Assembly (NCBI GenBank): GCA_950295325.1
Contig: OX485806.1
Location: forward strand, 27,092,001-27,156,000
Origin: Polytrichum commune
Taxonomy: Eukaryota > Streptophyta > Polytrichopsida > Polytrichales > Polytrichaceae
DNA length: 64,000 bases
Reading direction: 5' to 3'
In this document: piece by piece, positions 34,623 to 44,829 of the stretch
How the letters are laid out: every line of letters starts with the position of its first letter
How positions within the stretch are numbered: position 1 is the first letter of the stretch
Notes under the pieces: model-generated
The model's input: the letters and a program-made list of their open reading frames with translations, nothing else
The model's database searches: none
What the model was told of the DNA's origin: nothing
Translations under genes and position numbers: made by a program

Positions 34623-35754
34623 GCTCAATTTTTTGGTGCACACATCCACATTGTCAGTCACCCACAGGCCCACCCACATACACTCCCATGTTCTGTATTA
34701 TGCACACTTGAAGACAATTCTGCATTTTATTATTTATTTTTCTTTCATTGTTGTTTTCTCTAACATCGGTCTTAGTGTATTGCTGCTTCAACACAACCAT
34801 CGTTATGCTATTGGTATAAGTGTGGTCAGAATGTGAATTTATGCCATGTTGTTTGTGCTAGTATATGTTTGCATATTGCTTCCAGCGTGCGTAACTCATA
34901 TTGGTATATTCTGCATTGATAATGTTTTGTAGGTGTTCGGTGGCCCTAAAGGAACTTCCAAGATTTTTCGCTATACGATGAAACAAAACAGGAAGAACTG
35001 TGCAGCAATCTACACCAAGGAAGAGTATGAAGAACTGGTGCTAGAGGCATATTGGCAGGCCAAGAACACGCACAAACAGGCTAACAACAGGTACAAGTTT
35101 ATTTGCATTTACTGTAGGGAGTCCGGGAAAGATAAGAACACGATTTCCCACCACAGGATGTTCAACATGTGCAAGAGCTACAAGGGGGCGAAACCATTGA
35201 AGATGTATCCTACTTGGGAGCCAAGCAATCACGGAGAGAAGCACAGGATTGCTGTCAAGTACGGGAAGGCGTCGTCCCCAAATGCTGCACACTCCCAGTC
35301 ACCATCAGCATTCCCTCCGCCTTTGGATTTAGGGGGGGCTAGTGGTTATGCGTTGGTCCCTGTCCCTGAGTTGGCCGCTGTCCCTGCAGAACAGGGTACA
35401 TGATCAAGAAAACGCAAGCTACCAACGAGGACGGCGGCTCCTCCTGTGGCTGGTAGAACACGGACCCCGTTGGTTGAAGTTCTCCCATCATCACCACCTC
35501 GGAAGGCGTACAACCTGGCAGTGAAGGCAGCGCCGAAAGTCCCAAAGTCACCCACATGCTCAAGGCAACGAACGAAGACAGATAAGCCAGCCCGAAGAAC
35601 TATCATCGTATCCAGCGAAGAGGAACTAACTTCGGGCAATTCGCGTAGCGAGTCCGATTCAAGTTCTGCAGATGGAACGCCAAATTCGCAGCAGAGTGGA
35701 GACAAGGACTTCCGTGTTGTCAAGCACGACCGTCTGCAGGCAACACCTGCGAAT

Positions 35755-35898
35755 GCAGAACAGGGCCAGCCACCGGTTGCAGAACAGGGCCAGACACCGG
35801 TTGCAGAACTGCGACAGCCACCTGTTCCAGAACTGCGCCAGACTCCGGTTGCGGAACGAGGCCAGCCACCGGTTGCAGAACTGCGCCAACCAGAGGCT
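35755..35898 (+). repeat. In-frame 24-bp coding repeat built on GCAGAAC
   Basis: Six 24-bp units encode 8-residue repeats (AEQGQPPV type). Five of the six begin with GC(A/G)GAAC (the fourth begins CCAGAAC), the same word that dominates the non-coding arrays of the element. The unit is in frame with exon 2 of the ULP1-linked gene. Confidence 0.85.
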
Positions 35899-38457
35899 AA
35901 AGCATACAACTACATTGGTGCTCTCACTGCGCATGAAGGTATTGTCCTTCGCAGTCCTCATAGTGCCAATATGCAGCATCCAAATTACGTCCACGAAATT
36001 GTGCTGGAGTCCGAATCTCCGCCGGAGGAACAACCTAAGGTTCATCCTGAACCCCTCCAACATAAACCCCTCACGCGAGAGGAGTGTGAGAAACAAGCGT
36101 ACGAGGAGGCAACAGAAATTTATAGTGTGCAGAATCAGGTTGGGCCCCCTCCGGAGCCAAGACTAGTGAACGGCCTGTACATCCTCATCATGCAGACCGA
36201 GGAGCCGTGGGTGCCCAAACACCTATTAGAGGACCCGGACGGCTGCATGCAATTCCTCAAGAAACAATTGGACGATGGCACAATTGGAGCCCGTATGTGG
36301 AGCGCATTCGGGCAGTGGTACTTGTATGGCAACGCTAAGGTAATTTGTTCTACTATCACTTTATACAGTTCTGCAGTTATGTAGTCCTACAATGTTATCG
36401 TGTTCTGCATGATCTGGTTGTTGGTTTGTTGTTGTGTTCTTATAGTGTTTAGGGATTTATTGGTATTGTGTGAAGCCACTTATAAACCATGTTTTATTTT
36501 GCAGTGGATGCAGGCAGACAAAACTGGTGAAGACAGCGAATGGGTCGAGAAGGTGAAGGCACAGGTCAGGGTGTTTAAGCAGAACACGGAGATGTGCGTG
36601 TATGAGGAGCTCAAGGAGTTGAGGAGCTACATACTTCACAAGCTAGCAGTGAAGGAGTGGGAGGAGAAGGTCGTAGCCGCAAGGGTGAACTTCGAGGGAT
36701 TGCGGAGGAAGTACGTCGACAGGGCGTTAGAAGATTATGACCGCTCGAACAAGGAGAAGGAGGAGGAAACCAAGAGGAAGTGGTCTCCCCTGTACCAACT
36801 TCTAAGGAAGTGGCCTCACCCTAACTTTAGGGCTGCTCCATGGGACCATACGCAGTCGGAGTGGCGGGACATGTCTGCTATTCTGCTGCATAACACAAGA
36901 ATTGAGCCCCCGTCTCTTGAAGGCGAATGCCCACATATCTTGAGGGCGTTGTTGTATTTGGTGAGGAGTCTGGAGGGCTTCAATCGTCCACTCTCTCACC
37001 CAACGAGAGGTCTGCATGGCGAATATATCATGGAGCTTGCTCGACATCCGCAGCACTCAGCCGCATTGAGGAGAATTGCGACCAACTTGTCTACGGCTGG
37101 GTGGAGCACCTTCCCTGGCATCCACAATGCAGCAGAACACATGGACAAATTGTTCGAGGACGTTGCAGCACTGCTAGGATGCGACCCTTCAGTGCAAAAT
37201 ACAGTGGTTGGGAAGGTGGAGTCCTTCATCGGCAGGATCGCGCAGCGAGCCCTTGCAGACATGGTTCGTATGCATCATGCAGCAGAACTTGGGGACATGT
37301 GGTTCAACGCAGACATCGCGCCGCAGTGTCAACGGGATTGCGAAGAGGTAGGGACCTGACCCAATTCACAAACGTCCTTGGTTTGGTAGAACTTGGCTTG
37401 TAGAACTGGAATTGTAGAACATCGATTGTAGAACTGGGAACACCAAACTAAGTGAACGCTCTGCGACGCAGGTATTGTGTTCGGCAATGGTCTTCCGCGA
37501 AGACATTGACGTAGGCTCATGGACATTGGGCGACCTGCACACTAAGAGCCGCTGCGTGCAGTTGCGGGTGGAGGAGGTGGTACAGAGCCTGCATCATTTT
37601 AGGGCCACACAATTGCGATTGTTCAATTGTGGAATTGGAGTGGAGGAGGCAACAAACGACATTGCCCCAGACGTACACTGCACCAGGACGTTGCTGGGAA
37701 AGGAGGTGGTGATGCCAGTCGAGAAACCAAAGACAGCTATGGGGTTCGTGGCCGAGGTGAACGAAGCCATGACTCCGGACACCTTGGACGCAATACCCAT
37801 GCATTGCGACTTTGAGGGCGTCGAAGGCATCAGCACTCAGGATCTCTCACTAACGCAACTTTCAAAAGATTTGCAGAACACGACAGACAGGTTCGCGTCT
37901 TGTCCCACTTACTGACCGTCCTTTGTGTTCTGCAATTTGCATGTTCCTCCTGCACGTTAAGGTTTATCTCAAGGATCGTGGTTTTACAGGACACCGTCGC
38001 TCACGCTTGCAATAGGGCCTCCGGGTGACAGGACTATGGTGTCGCCTGCTCAGAAATTCAATTTTGACGACTGCAACCCCCTCCAGTTCTGCAGTCGACC
38101 AACCAATGGCCTCCGCCGACAGCTCGCCTGGCACTGCAGAACAATCGACCGAAACCGACACCCTCTTCAATGACGCATACCACGCGGTGAGTCACTTGGG
38201 TGAAGGTTCCTCCCCCCACAAGTACGTGTCCCCTTCGACTCCCCCCGCATGCGACCAAGTACCAGAGGAGGAGGACCACGTATCACCAATGAATGAAGAG
38301 TCTCCCATCCGAATTATGGACGACACACTGCGAAAGACCACACATAGAACTGATGGAAGGTAAATTATTTATTGCTTCTTTACTTCAGGTATAATTTCTT
38401 GGCGTGTTCTACATGGTTGTTGACAACGCCCCTGACACGATGACATGTGTTCTGCAG

Positions 38458-39112
38458 ACTTGAAGAACTCGTGGTCACCATCGTCGCTGAAGCAGGTGGG
38501 AAGAAAGTCAAAAGTTTTGAGTTTCAGTATCGTGGTGATACTTTGAGTCTGCAATGGAAAGAGGATTTGAAGCCAATGGTGCAACATCATGGAGAGATGA
38601 CTAACTACATGATGGAGTGGATTGCGGTGTGGCTGAATCCCCAGATAGAGAAATACGGATGTCATATCTGCAGTCCTTATCTTGGTCCACTACTAATGTC
38701 GCATGTGGATGAACTAAAGACTGAAACATTAGGGGTTTATGTAACGTTCATACACGACAAGTATGGTTCGCTTCCCTAACATGATACTAAAACCCTAATA
38801 GTTCCTTACACCTGCGGAAAACACTGGACAGTGTACGTAGTAGGAGAACATGGGTTCTTCCATATGGACTCGTTGGTAGACTCTAAACTCCATTCCGACA
38901 CCAAACTTTAGAAGAGACTCGCGAAGTTGTGGGCTGCATGGAGTGGCCACGACAGCGACGAAGGTCTTTGGAAGGCTATTAGCTCCTCGCATGAGTGGAT
39001 ACAAGCAAGAGTGCCCCAACAAAACTCGGGTTGGGCTTGCGGTTTCTACATGCTGAAGAACATAATGGAGTACACAAAGACCGTGAGAGATAGTTCCCAA
39101 TCATTGTGTGAG
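38458..39112 (+). other. ULP1/C48 protease domain exon
   Basis: This exon carries the complete papain-like catalytic set of ULP1 proteases: His in KHWTVYV, Asp in FHMDSL, the oxyanion Gln in VPQQNS and the nucleophile Cys in WACGFY, with Gln-to-Cys spacing of 6-7 as in the family. Two in-frame stops (TAA 38,777-38,779 and TAG 38,909-38,911) flank the His-Asp part, so no full domain can be made without readthrough or correction. Known members cleave SUMO precursors or conjugates. Confidence 0.85.
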
Positions 39113-40485
39113 GTAATTCGGACTTAAAACTCTCCAAAGACCAACATAAAGATAGAGCCTACTTATATAATTAGAAAGTCCTGCGTAGATGAAGTATAAT
39201 ACCTCCATAAGGGGGGGTCAACATGTTCTACAACCTATGTTCTGATGTTCGCCATGTTCTTGCAGGCGTTTGAGTTGAAGTATAGTGGGAGCGATGCTTT
39301 GCGTACAAGGAAGGTTGTCAGGAACGCATTGATTGACGTCATCGAGAAGGGACGAAAGAACAAGACCGAGTGGAACGTCAGAGTTGTGTTGAAGAGTCCA
39401 GAATGCCGAAAACCTAGCGGCAAACGTCATCGCAGAACAAGGTTTAAAGTGAGTCGGAAGCTAGTCGACAGCGGGTAGAGTGTAGTCGTAACATATGTAT
39501 CATGTTGTATCATGTTGTATAATGGAAGTGTAATAAAAATTACACTGTACAACTCCAGATAGTGTATAGTTGTGTAGAACAGAACACAGAACACATGATG
39601 AAGATCATGGTACACATGCTAGCACAAACAGGTCAAGATACAGAGGTTAGCATACAAAGGAGCCTGAAACACATAGCATTGAATGGTCAAAGACCACTTG
39701 TACTGCACTGAAAATGTGATACTTTTATATAAAGAATTTTAATTTTGGAGACATTCTGGCAGTTGTGAGGGGTGCATAGCTGTTACAATTTGGGGAGGAT
39801 GCTTGTCTGTTGGAGAGCTGATTAACATTGTTTCTTCGTGACTGCAGCTGGAAACAGGAGAGTTGGAGGACATCATGCACCACGATATTAGGTATGTCCC
39901 AACCATGCTATGACTCTCAAGTATTCTTCACTGTATGTATATAGAACATTATTAGGATCAACATTGTGTTTTGGGTACCATCATGATTGTGTTCTGTAGA
40001 ACATTGTCTGCCAATCTTGTTTATTAAGAACAACCTTATGATGGATCAGTTGGCGATGTTCTGTAGAAGTCCGGTATGTGTTCTACGTTAGTGTGGTATA
40101 CAGAACATATTTTGTAGAACACAGTGAACGTAGAACACCTACTGGTCTTCTACAGAATATCGCCAACTGATATATTATTACACACGTTCTATGAACATAA
40201 ACTTACACAAAGATCTTTGTCAATGATGTGGTTAGACGAGAGTTGGCGAGGAACTTTGACGGAGGAGAAGATGACTCTTTGGACGCGATGAGTGACTGGG
40301 AAAAACTTATGATATAAACTAAAATAACATGTAGAATTATATTGCACACATATTATGACATATAGTTTGATATAGCAGAACATAAGTACAATACATGCTA
40401 TAATTATTGTAAGTCGATAAACTCCCTATAAGAACTCCAGTGGGCATAACAATAACGATCCAAACAATGGCAGAGGGAAGGTGTA

Positions 40486-43400
40486 TTATTTGGAGCAGGA
40501 TAGTCTTCTCTTCGGCAACGGGTACTCCAGAAAACCTCGACGGCATTTTAAAGAGTTGTCCCCAGACCGCTCCAGGAACGAGGTCGTCATAGGAGACAGT
40601 GGTGTATGTGCAACACCTTGTGCTATGAGCTGGTTCTGCTTGCCCCTAATGTGCCTAAGGCCAGCAATCAAGTGATTTTGCAGAACAGGGTGTTGATCGG
40701 CCTTCAGAGCAAGGGAATTGTATAAGCCTTGCGCAATTGCGGCAGGAGCTGCATGTGAAGAACTCTCCTGGGAAAATGTAACCGCGTTGGGGTCAACATG
40801 TGTAAAATGAGCTGAGAACTGGGAGGGGTTCTCAGAATCAACAAACAGAGGCTCCACATGAGTTAGAGGGGTGTGTTCTGCATCTACATCCAACTGCAGA
40901 ACATTATCCTGCACCACAATTTCAACTTCGAAGGGGTTGCCCACGCTGTTTGGAACATGGATTTGAGTTGTTTGTTGCGAGAGCCTCGCGTACACATGCT
41001 TCATAGGAGTATCGCGTTGGGTTCCGTGTCTTGTACCTGCTTCACGAACTTTAGCACCATCCTCAATCCCAGGGTGGAGCATCTTGAAGACTTTAATGGT
41101 GTGCTTGCAAATCATGCCCTCATTGGCGACTGGGCAGTCGCATTGTGCCCATTCGGAGTTCGGACACTTGACGGTCCACACCTTCGGGCGGTTGTTCACA
41201 GACCCAATGTATGCAACATCTTCGTCCTCACAAATGAGGACGTTTGTGTCAGGTATGTCGTTTGCTCTTATAATTGCAGATGCAACAATACCTTCTTGCT
41301 TCCTGTTGCGTATGAATCCGAATGCCTTGCACTGTACACTGTACCAATAATGAGTCAAAACGTCCCCCGTCAGATGATATATAAGCCAATCTATGCGCCT
41401 ACCCACAAACCTCTCTTTGGCAAAGTTTAGAACACTCTTCAAGTTGCAGTGGTAAGACTCAATAGCAACGTTAGTGTTCTGTCCTGCATATGGCGTCCGT
41501 CGAGCTCCAACACACCACATTGGTGTCTTGGCTCGCCAAACCTCGTTCATGTATTTCATGAATGAAGTTGCCAATGGACGACTGTTTGATATCCTGTCCA
41601 ATTGGTAAAGGGCCCAGTCGACAGGATCATCGTCAACATTGCAACCCTTCCCGTACATTATATCACCAAGCATTTGTAGAACAGTGGTGCGTTCTGCAGC
41701 GTTGGAAATTTTCTTTACTGCATTCTTTGCCCATGCCTTTTTGACATGCCACAAGCACAGGAAGATTTTGGATTGGGGCCACACCATGCTGCAAAAATCA
41801 TAGAGCATATGAAGGTGTCAGATGGATGAGGTGGTCAAAGACGTACGTCACGACTTGACAATACAATTTAATGAATGCAGAACAAAAGGAAAAAAAACAA
41901 TCTTACCCCAGCGTATTAATTTCTGCTTGAGCATTGTCAACGATAATAGATGATGGATTCCAGTCTGAGTTGACTGTTTGGACCCTGTGATGCAGCGCTT
42001 GAAGAACTGGGCGGAGGTCTTGTTCACGTGTCCGCGAAATGACAAAGAAGGCCACAGGTATGCCATTCCTCCAATCGTCGAACACCATCACAGTGTAGAG
42101 TGGGTACTGTAGAAAACGTGGAACATAATTGTTACAACAGTGGTGAAACAATGTTTCATACAGATAGGATAACAAATTTACAATGGCAACAAGTAGTAGC
42201 AAGCGTCCCTATTATATCCATTGAAGGCCATGGAGAACATCTCACCCTAGTCTGGCTTGTGCCAAATGTCGCGTCAATGGAAAGAGCGCTGTTGTGACCG
42301 AACTTGGCCATCATTTCAAGTTGCCATTCAGTTTGTATGCCAATGGTGAAAGGTGAGTCGTCTTGTGTTTGAGAATTAAGGTCCATTAGCGAGTGTTCCT
42401 GGTAGTAGAACACGCTGTCTGGATTCTCAGCTGCCCACATACGGACGCTGATGGGGTCAGACGGGTGTTTCTCCCAAAGGTCTTCCGCCCTCTTACGGCA
42501 TATGTTCTTGATGTCCGATGGCAACAAGAAGGTGTCATGTGTGACCAAACCGTTGGAGAGTGCCAACTCCCTCACTTCTTTGGTGTGTTGTTGCATGATT
42601 TGGGCAGGGGATAACCCATAGGCATGCATTTCATCAATTTTAAATTTCATTTCCTCCAATACACCGGCACCGAGAGCATATCTGAAGCCACAGGTGATGG
42701 TGCCATGACAGTGTTCTCCAGCAGCATTCAGGTGTTCTGCATTTTCGTAAATGAGCAAACACAATGAGTGGTCCAGGTAGGGCTTCTTCGCAACAAAACA
42801 ACGTTGGCACCCTCTCTTCACCGAATAGCTTGCTACTGTCTTGCCAATGCGCATGGCCTTGGGACGGATTGATGTGGTTACTGGGAAGGAATCATATTCA
42901 GGTACTACCTTCTTGCCACGCTTTTTCTTGTGCACCATTGCCTGTTTGTTTTTTTTTTGCGTGAATTTCAGTAGAGCTTGCATGTCATCTGGTACGATAT
43001 CACTCTTGTCTTCAGGGCCAAAGTTGCACCTGTACCTGCAATGTAACATGGATAACCAAATTTTGAGTGTACAATGAAATGCATATTTTAGCCATTTTCC
43101 TACCGAGCACATTATGCTAAACCCTAAACTGTAGAACATGAAATTTGTGTGGTTCCTATTTCAATGTAGGCAGTATGTCAAACCTCAGTACAATTGCCGG
43201 ACTGTGTGCACGAGGTGCTCGCAATGAGTGTGGCAAGTTAACACGGACTATGTTTTTGTTGAAAGTGCAGGGGAATTGAGGATGTTGTTGCTCCCCCTTT
43301 ATGAAATCCTCAAGTCTATCCCACAAAATGACGGCCAGCTTAGACGTTTTCTGTATCCCTTGGCCTTGAGAAACGTGGTTGGTCCACACCAAGTCATCCA

Positions 43401-43539
43401 TAGCAAATGCACCTGGAGGAGGATTCTGGACTCTCTCTCTCAGCGAAATTATACGATCAGCCTGCGTTGCACGAAATGTGGCAGGAGCAAGTACATGGAG
43501 GTCATCGTTGGACTCTACAATGTATGGAGGATGAGACAT
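40486..43539 (-). CDS. MULE transposase, apparently intact (882 aa)
   Basis: Cut-and-paste transposase of the Mutator superfamily that would bind and cleave the element ends in the nucleus. Four exons (minus strand): 43,539-43,184; 43,035-42,246; 42,106-41,907; 41,788-40,486. Junctions are GT-AG and the phases fit, with no internal stop. Candidate catalytic acids are D373 (LSIDATFGT), D439 (IIVDNAQAEI) and E559 (NVAIESYHCN), with the family CLWH block (460-463) between the second and third. A SWIM zinc finger C665-x-C667-x8-C676-x-H678 follows, then a long tail of about 200 residues ending in a basic PKRRLSCSK. The ATG at 43,539 is the first of the open frame; an upstream non-coding exon is possible. 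It ends 168 bp from the convergent ULP1-linked gene. The copy at 14.3 kb is a broken relative. The candidate catalytic residues and open frame make this the likely autonomous source. Confidence 0.92.
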
Positions 43540-43819
43540 ATTGCATGGAAAGTGCGTGCAATGAATGCAATTTCAGAACAAGCCCTAAACCGGCAGTTTG
43601 GAGTACATAAGAACTTCACATGCCCCTAAAGGTTTTCATTCCTCAAAATTCGATCCAACAATCTGTATATCGGATTGCAAAGAACTCAAAATCAGTAAAG
43701 CGAGGCCCAATGAATAAGTGACTCTCTACCCTCAACCACCACACGCAGAGCAAAGAACTGTGTGTCGTCGCTCCAACACCCTTAAACCCTAGATCCGCAA
43801 ATCACGCCAAATGCAGATC

Positions 43820-44370
43820 TGTAGAACTGTAGAACTGTTCTGCTATGTATATGCAGAATTGGGTAATTAGAACATATATTGTAAAAGATATGCTGAAGTG
43901 CTTGCATAGAACTGTTTATTCAGAAAATATTTTGTAGAAAGTGTGCAGATATGGTAATGTAGAACTGGAATTGTAGAAAATATATTGTGTGATATGTGCA
44001 GAACTGGTTTAGTATAAATTGATTTGTTCTACAAGTTTTGTCTAATATATGCAGAACTGCTTTTGTATGACTGGTTATGTATAACTATATCTTTAGGACT
44101 AGCTATGTATATATTGATTTGTAGAACTGGCTATGTGGAACTATATCTTTAGGACTAGCTATGTAGATCTTGATTTGTAGAACTGGGTATGTGGAACTAG
44201 ACATGCAGAACTGGGTATGTAGAACTGTATGTATAGAACTAGCTATGCAGAACTGTGTATGTAGAACTAGATATGCAGAACTGTGTATGTAGAACTAGCT
44301 ATGCAGAACTGGGTATGGAACTAGCTATGCATAACTGGGTATGTAGAACTAGCTATGCAGATATGTATAC
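43820..44370 (+). repeat. MULE array C: TG(C/T)AGAACT-rich right subterminal region
   Basis: Degenerate tandem units such as 'gtagaactagctatgcagaactgggtat' (about 28 bp, with longer variants). Almost every unit contains GCAGAACT or GTAGAACT. It lies between the transposase 5' end and the right terminal repeat, so it may overlap the transposase promoter. Confidence 0.88.
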
Positions 44371-44530
44371 GTGGTACGATATACGTGGTCCCGTATATAT
44401 TGAGATCTGGATCTGTTGCCTGGAATACGCTTTCACCGCGGACGTGTATGGACGTGAAAGTGGAGTTGACGGAGAAGGTTTTCGTTGCTGTCGTCACCTT
44501 GCGGGCAGCCCTGGCGCTGTCAGAGGGAAT

Positions 44531-44567
44531 CCCTAGAAGTTCGTGGGGGGGGTGTTTAGCGTCCTCC
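44531..44567 (-). repeat. MULE right terminal inverted repeat
   Basis: 37 bp, reverse complement of the left end apart from one extra C in the poly-C run. The inner flank 'gggcagccctggcgctgtca' holds the shared GCTGCCC block in inverted form. Confidence 0.95.
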
Positions 44568-44576
44568 ATAATATTT

Positions 44577-44829
44577 GGAGTTTGCATGATTATCTCATTC
44601 AATAGTATAGTGAATAGACTTGCGCTCATCAAATGGTCATATAGGTCCCTCCCCCCCCAATCACGATGATTGTGTAACCTATAATGATATCCATATTTGG
44701 AGCATGCAATCCAATCCTTCTTAAACACGTGTCTTTTTTATATCCGTTCTCAAAGCCACATCAAACCACATACCATTCAAATATAGGTGTCCTAATAAGA
44801 AAAATAACCAAATAAGGATTGTCTACACC
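44577..44829 (+). repeat. Dispersed repeat R, copy 8, right half
   Basis: Continuation of the R copy split by the MULE: 'ttaaacacgtgtcttttt', 'cacatcaaaccacatacc' and 'accaaataaggattgtctac'. Removing the MULE and one 9-bp duplication restores one continuous R copy. Confidence 0.8.

Larger units (their letters stand above)
34243..40317 (+). pseudogene. MULE-borne C2HC-finger / ULP1 (C48) protease gene, damaged
   Basis: Proposed exons: 34,243-34,425; 34,933-36,339; 36,505-37,347; 37,472-37,890; 37,990-38,359; 38,458-39,112; 39,266-39,448; 39,848-39,891; 40,236-40,317. All junctions are GT-AG and the phases fit, giving about 1,394 codons. Parts in order: a basic N-terminus; a possible finger C119-x2-C122-x11-H134-x6-C141; an 8-residue AE(Q/L)(G/R)Q(P/T)P(V) repeat; a long helical region with no recognised domain; a ULP1-type SUMO-protease domain with His1196 (KHWTVYV), Asp1211 (HMDSL), Gln1261/1262 (VPQQNS) and Cys1268 (GWACGFY); an acidic tail. 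The frame is broken by stops at 34,417, 35,401, 38,777 and 38,909, and by one extra C in the C-run at 38,076-38,080. If the last two exons are not used, the gene ends at 39,478. A full product would likely remove SUMO or a related modifier; the role in transposition is unknown. Confidence 0.8.
32142..44567. mobile_element. 12.4-kb Mutator-like element (MULE) with transposase and ULP1-like gene
   Basis: A structurally complete MULE. The left end GGAGGACGCTAAACAC... (about 36 bp, to CTTCTAGGG) is matched by the inverted right end ending in GCGTCCTCC, with one difference in the C-run length (7 against 8). A perfect 9-bp target duplication, ATAATATTT, lies at 32,133-32,141 and 44,568-44,576, the size typical of Mutator transposition. 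Content: subterminal tandem arrays on both sides, a plus-strand ULP1-linked gene (34,243-40,317) and a minus-strand intact transposase (40,486-43,539), 168 bp apart and convergent. MULEs carrying C48 proteases are known in flowering plants (Kaonashi type). The perfect duplication suggests a recent insertion. Confidence 0.95.

Noticed and set aside
34564-34836. Poly-Leu ORF resembling a signal peptide protein
   Set aside because: The Leu run is a (TTG)n microsatellite within an intron of the MULE gene.
35346-36096. Long minus-strand ORFs over the MULE ULP1-linked gene
   Set aside because: Antisense to exon 2. They stay open because of the 24-bp coding repeat and show no motif.
39266-39478. 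Ending the ULP1-linked gene at 39,478 with no further exons
   Set aside because: A strong GTGAGT donor at 39,449 and two downstream exons with matching phases (39,848-39,891 and 40,236-40,317) give a better gene model. The shorter end remains an alternative.
40873-41430. Plus-strand ORF of 185 codons
   Set aside because: Antisense shadow of transposase exon 4, which has the recognised motifs on the other strand.
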